Below, piece by piece: positions 5,441 to 6,694 of a DNA stretch of 6,694 bases. The translations under genes and the position numbers were made by a program. Positions within the stretch are counted from its first letter, which is position 1. Each line of letters begins with the position of its first letter. Under the pieces are notes generated by a model. It saw only the letters and a list, made by a program, of their open reading frames with translations. It had not been told where the DNA came from and ran no database searches. This stretch comes from Rubrobacter sp. (GTDB lineage Bacteria; Actinomycetota; Rubrobacteria; Rubrobacterales; Rubrobacteraceae): positions 1 through 6,694 of the forward strand of contig JACDGB010000100.1 in the NCBI GenBank assembly GCA_013815485.1, read 5' to 3'.

Positions 5441-5492
5441 TGTTTACCATTGTTCACCGATCCACACCGATTTGTTCACCGGCGTTTACCCA
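5441..5492 (+). promoter_or_regulatory. Array of 10-bp direct repeats, candidate response-regulator binding site
   Basis: Copies of TGTTYACC start at 5441 (TGTTTACC), 5451 (TGTTCACC), 5473 (TGTTCACC) and 5483 (CGTTTACC). A weaker copy starts at 5461 (TCCACACCGA, 7 of 10 bases matching the 5451 copy). Offsets are 10, 10, 12 and 10 bp, so the sites lie on about the same face of the helix. OmpR/PhoB-family regulators bind such tandem direct repeats of 10-11 bp, and one is encoded just upstream. The array is about 85 bp before the 74-aa gene. TAGGGT at 5512-5517 could be a -10 element, with no -35 consensus, as expected for an activator-dependent promoter. The repeats are seen directly; the bound protein is inferred. 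Confidence 0.6.
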
Positions 5493-5577
5493 AACGTTAG
5501 CTTCGCTCCGATAGGGTCATACCCAGGATCGTCCACACACGAGGGGTCGACGCCGGGGTAGCCGGGAACGGAGTGCA

Positions 5578-5802
5578 ATGACACGACTCATAGAGGCACT
5601 CCAAGCGCTGGGTTTGGAGGGCGAAGTCACCCTCTCGGGTCGCTGGCTCAAGCTCCAGGGAGGGCGTTGCTCGGTGTACGTGGCCGAGGCCGCCTGGGAG
5701 GCCGGCTACTACACCTGGTGCGACGGCCGGGAAGAACAGGTGGTCGAGCACTACCTCGACCCGACGGAGGCGATCCAGGCCGGCCTGAAGCGAGCAGCGT
5801 AA
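5578..5802 (+). CDS. Hypothetical 74-aa protein
   Basis: A small, mildly acidic protein beginning MTRLIEALQALGLEG, with an alternating hydrophobic pattern (EVTLSGRWLKLQGGRCSVYV) suggesting a small beta sheet. An aromatic patch AGYYTWCDG (42-50) follows, then an amphipathic C-terminal helix (DPTEAIQAGLKRA). It has no signal peptide or membrane segment, so it is probably cytoplasmic. Two cysteines (C31, C48) are seen but no metal-binding pattern. Codon use is GC-rich like real genes here. GGAG lies 4 nt before the ATG. It follows the direct-repeat array, so it may be under control of the neighbouring two-component system. I recall no named domain. Confidence 0.75.
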   Translation: MTRLIEALQALGLEGEVTLSGRWLKLQGGRCSVYVAEAAWEAGYYTWCDGREEQVVEHYLDPTEAIQAGLKRAA

Positions 5803-5992
5803 GGAGGGCGATCCACAGTATCCGTCAAGAATGCAGGGTCTCCCAGGAAGAAAGAACCTGCAACAAGCTTTGACAAACACGGGATTGGCGGAAGTGACGA
5901 CAAGCCTGGCACAACCAGAGGAGGATAACGACGATACGACGAGAGGTTGTTTCAGCGAAGTTATTTACCGTGGAGTAGGAAAGGGGACAACG

Positions 5993-6694
5993 TTGAAGAC
6001 CAAAGCTTTTCTAGTGATTGCACTGACGCTCATGTTCGCGGCGGCAATGCCGGCGGCAGTCGCGCAGAACACCGCCGCGCCGAATACCGAGAACGACGAG
6101 TTCCTGCCGGAGGAAAACCTCGTGCTCGAGAGCGCCGTGGCGGTGAACCTGTCCAAAGACTTCGCCACCCTACCCCTGCACAAGGGCAACGTCGACGGCG
6201 AGCCTGTCTGGTTTGTCATAACCGACACCTCAGACGAAGCCATCGCGGAGGAACTCGGGCTCAACTTCGCCCCCAAGCTGTCCAACATCACCACCGGCTG
6301 CCCTCTCTGCGCGCAGCAGGTCGAGTCCAAGAGCAAGATACTGGGTGAGAGCGAGGTCACGTTCGAGGGTAAGCCCGACTTCAGCCCTGAGCGTATCCTC
6401 AAACCCGGCCCTACCTTCTTCCCGCCTACGTTGGCTCAGCCCGGCGCGTTGGCCGATGCCAACTACAGCCCCTTTGTCCGCGTCAGGGGCAGCGACGTGG
6501 TCTACAATGCGCCCATCGTCGCGGTCGGTGACGAGCCCTTCGATGCCACGACCCACACCAACACCCATGACCGGCTCCTGGCCATCGACACCGACGAGAT
6601 GACCGTGGACATGGGGTTGATCCGCGGCTCGGCCAACGGCAAGGACATCGTCTACCTCAACTTCGAGGCGTCCAACTCGGTCACGGCTACCCTC
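5993..6694 (+). CDS. Secreted protein of unknown function, 3' end outside the window
   Basis: A TTG start (GGAAAGGGG ending 6 nt upstream) opens a 234-codon frame that continues past the window end. The N-terminus is a clear signal peptide: MKTK, a hydrophobic core (AFLVIALTLMFAAAMPAA) and an AVA|QN cleavage site after residue 24. The mature part contains PLHKGNVDGEPVWFVITDTSD (61-81), LGLNFAPKLSN, a CPLC motif (C103, C106), PDFSPERILKPGP, and HTNTHDRLLAID, with H188 and H192. CPLC could be a redox disulfide or bind metal with the histidines; this is speculation. The same frame is open back to an ATG at 5831, but that start has no ribosome site and would bury the signal peptide. The 190-bp leader contains TTGACA at 5870-5875 but no matching -10. 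It is probably an exported or surface protein; I cannot name the family. Confidence 0.85.
   Translation, partial: MKTKAFLVIALTLMFAAAMPAAVAQNTAAPNTENDEFLPEENLVLESAVAVNLSKDFATLPLHKGNVDGEPVWFVITDTSDEAIAEELGLNFAPKLSNITTGCPLCAQQVESKSKILGESEVTFEGKPDFSPERILKPGPTFFPPTLAQPGALADANYSPFVRVRGSDVVYNAPIVAVGDEPFDATTHTNTHDRLLAIDTDEMTVDMGLIRGSANGKDIVYLNFEASNSVTATL

Noticed and set aside
5870..5898. TTGACA as a sigma-70 promoter for the secreted protein
   Set aside because: No -10-like hexamer is found 16-18 bp downstream (AGTGAC), so the promoter is not supported.
5947..6348. A 133-codon plus-strand frame overlapping the secreted protein gene
   Set aside because: It is an arginine-rich shadow of the signal-peptide-bearing frame that starts at TTG 5993.

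Overview
The window comes from a high-GC bacterium. The G/C-rich third codon positions, strong GGAGG/AAAGGGG-type ribosome sites, GTG and TTG starts, and the general look of the proteins suggest an actinobacterium, perhaps Rubrobacter-like. The taxonomic guess is from memory and was not tested by a search.

Left part (1-2270): a redox and stress block. A Crp/Fnr-type regulator on the minus strand (170-862) diverges from three plus-strand genes. These are a DsrE-like protein whose C-terminal half is lost or scrambled (982-1233), a DUF417/RclC-like membrane protein (1262-1744), and an OsmC/Ohr-family peroxidase (1800-2270). The OsmC frame holds one in-frame TGA (1998-2000), exactly where the family has its catalytic cysteine. 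The frame then runs on intact for 89 codons and keeps the second redox cysteine (C135). A GC-rich stem-loop with a G near the start of its loop lies 25 nt after the TGA, as in a bacterial SECIS. The simplest reading is a selenocysteine OsmC, which a normal gene caller would split or truncate. It is the main discovery of the window.

Middle part (2271-3299): decayed or rearranged DNA. A small membrane protein is frameshifted and then runs into a headless and tailless fragment of a flavin disulfide reductase that still has its CxxxxC motif. A 57-codon orphan ORF of lower GC content follows. The decay next door is the main reason for caution about the selenoprotein reading.

Right part (3283-6694): a two-component system with a six-helix membrane histidine kinase (3283-4560) and an OmpR/PhoB-type regulator (4557-5252), translationally coupled by an ATGA overlap. 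After a minus-strand gene remnant comes an array of 10-bp direct repeats (consensus TGTTYACC, 5441-5492). This is the kind of helically phased site that OmpR/PhoB-type regulators bind. It lies upstream of a 74-aa hypothetical gene (5578-5802) and a large secreted protein with a CPLC motif that runs off the window (5993-6694, TTG start). A plausible circuit is that the kinase senses an envelope signal and the regulator binds the array to control one or both downstream genes; this is inference.
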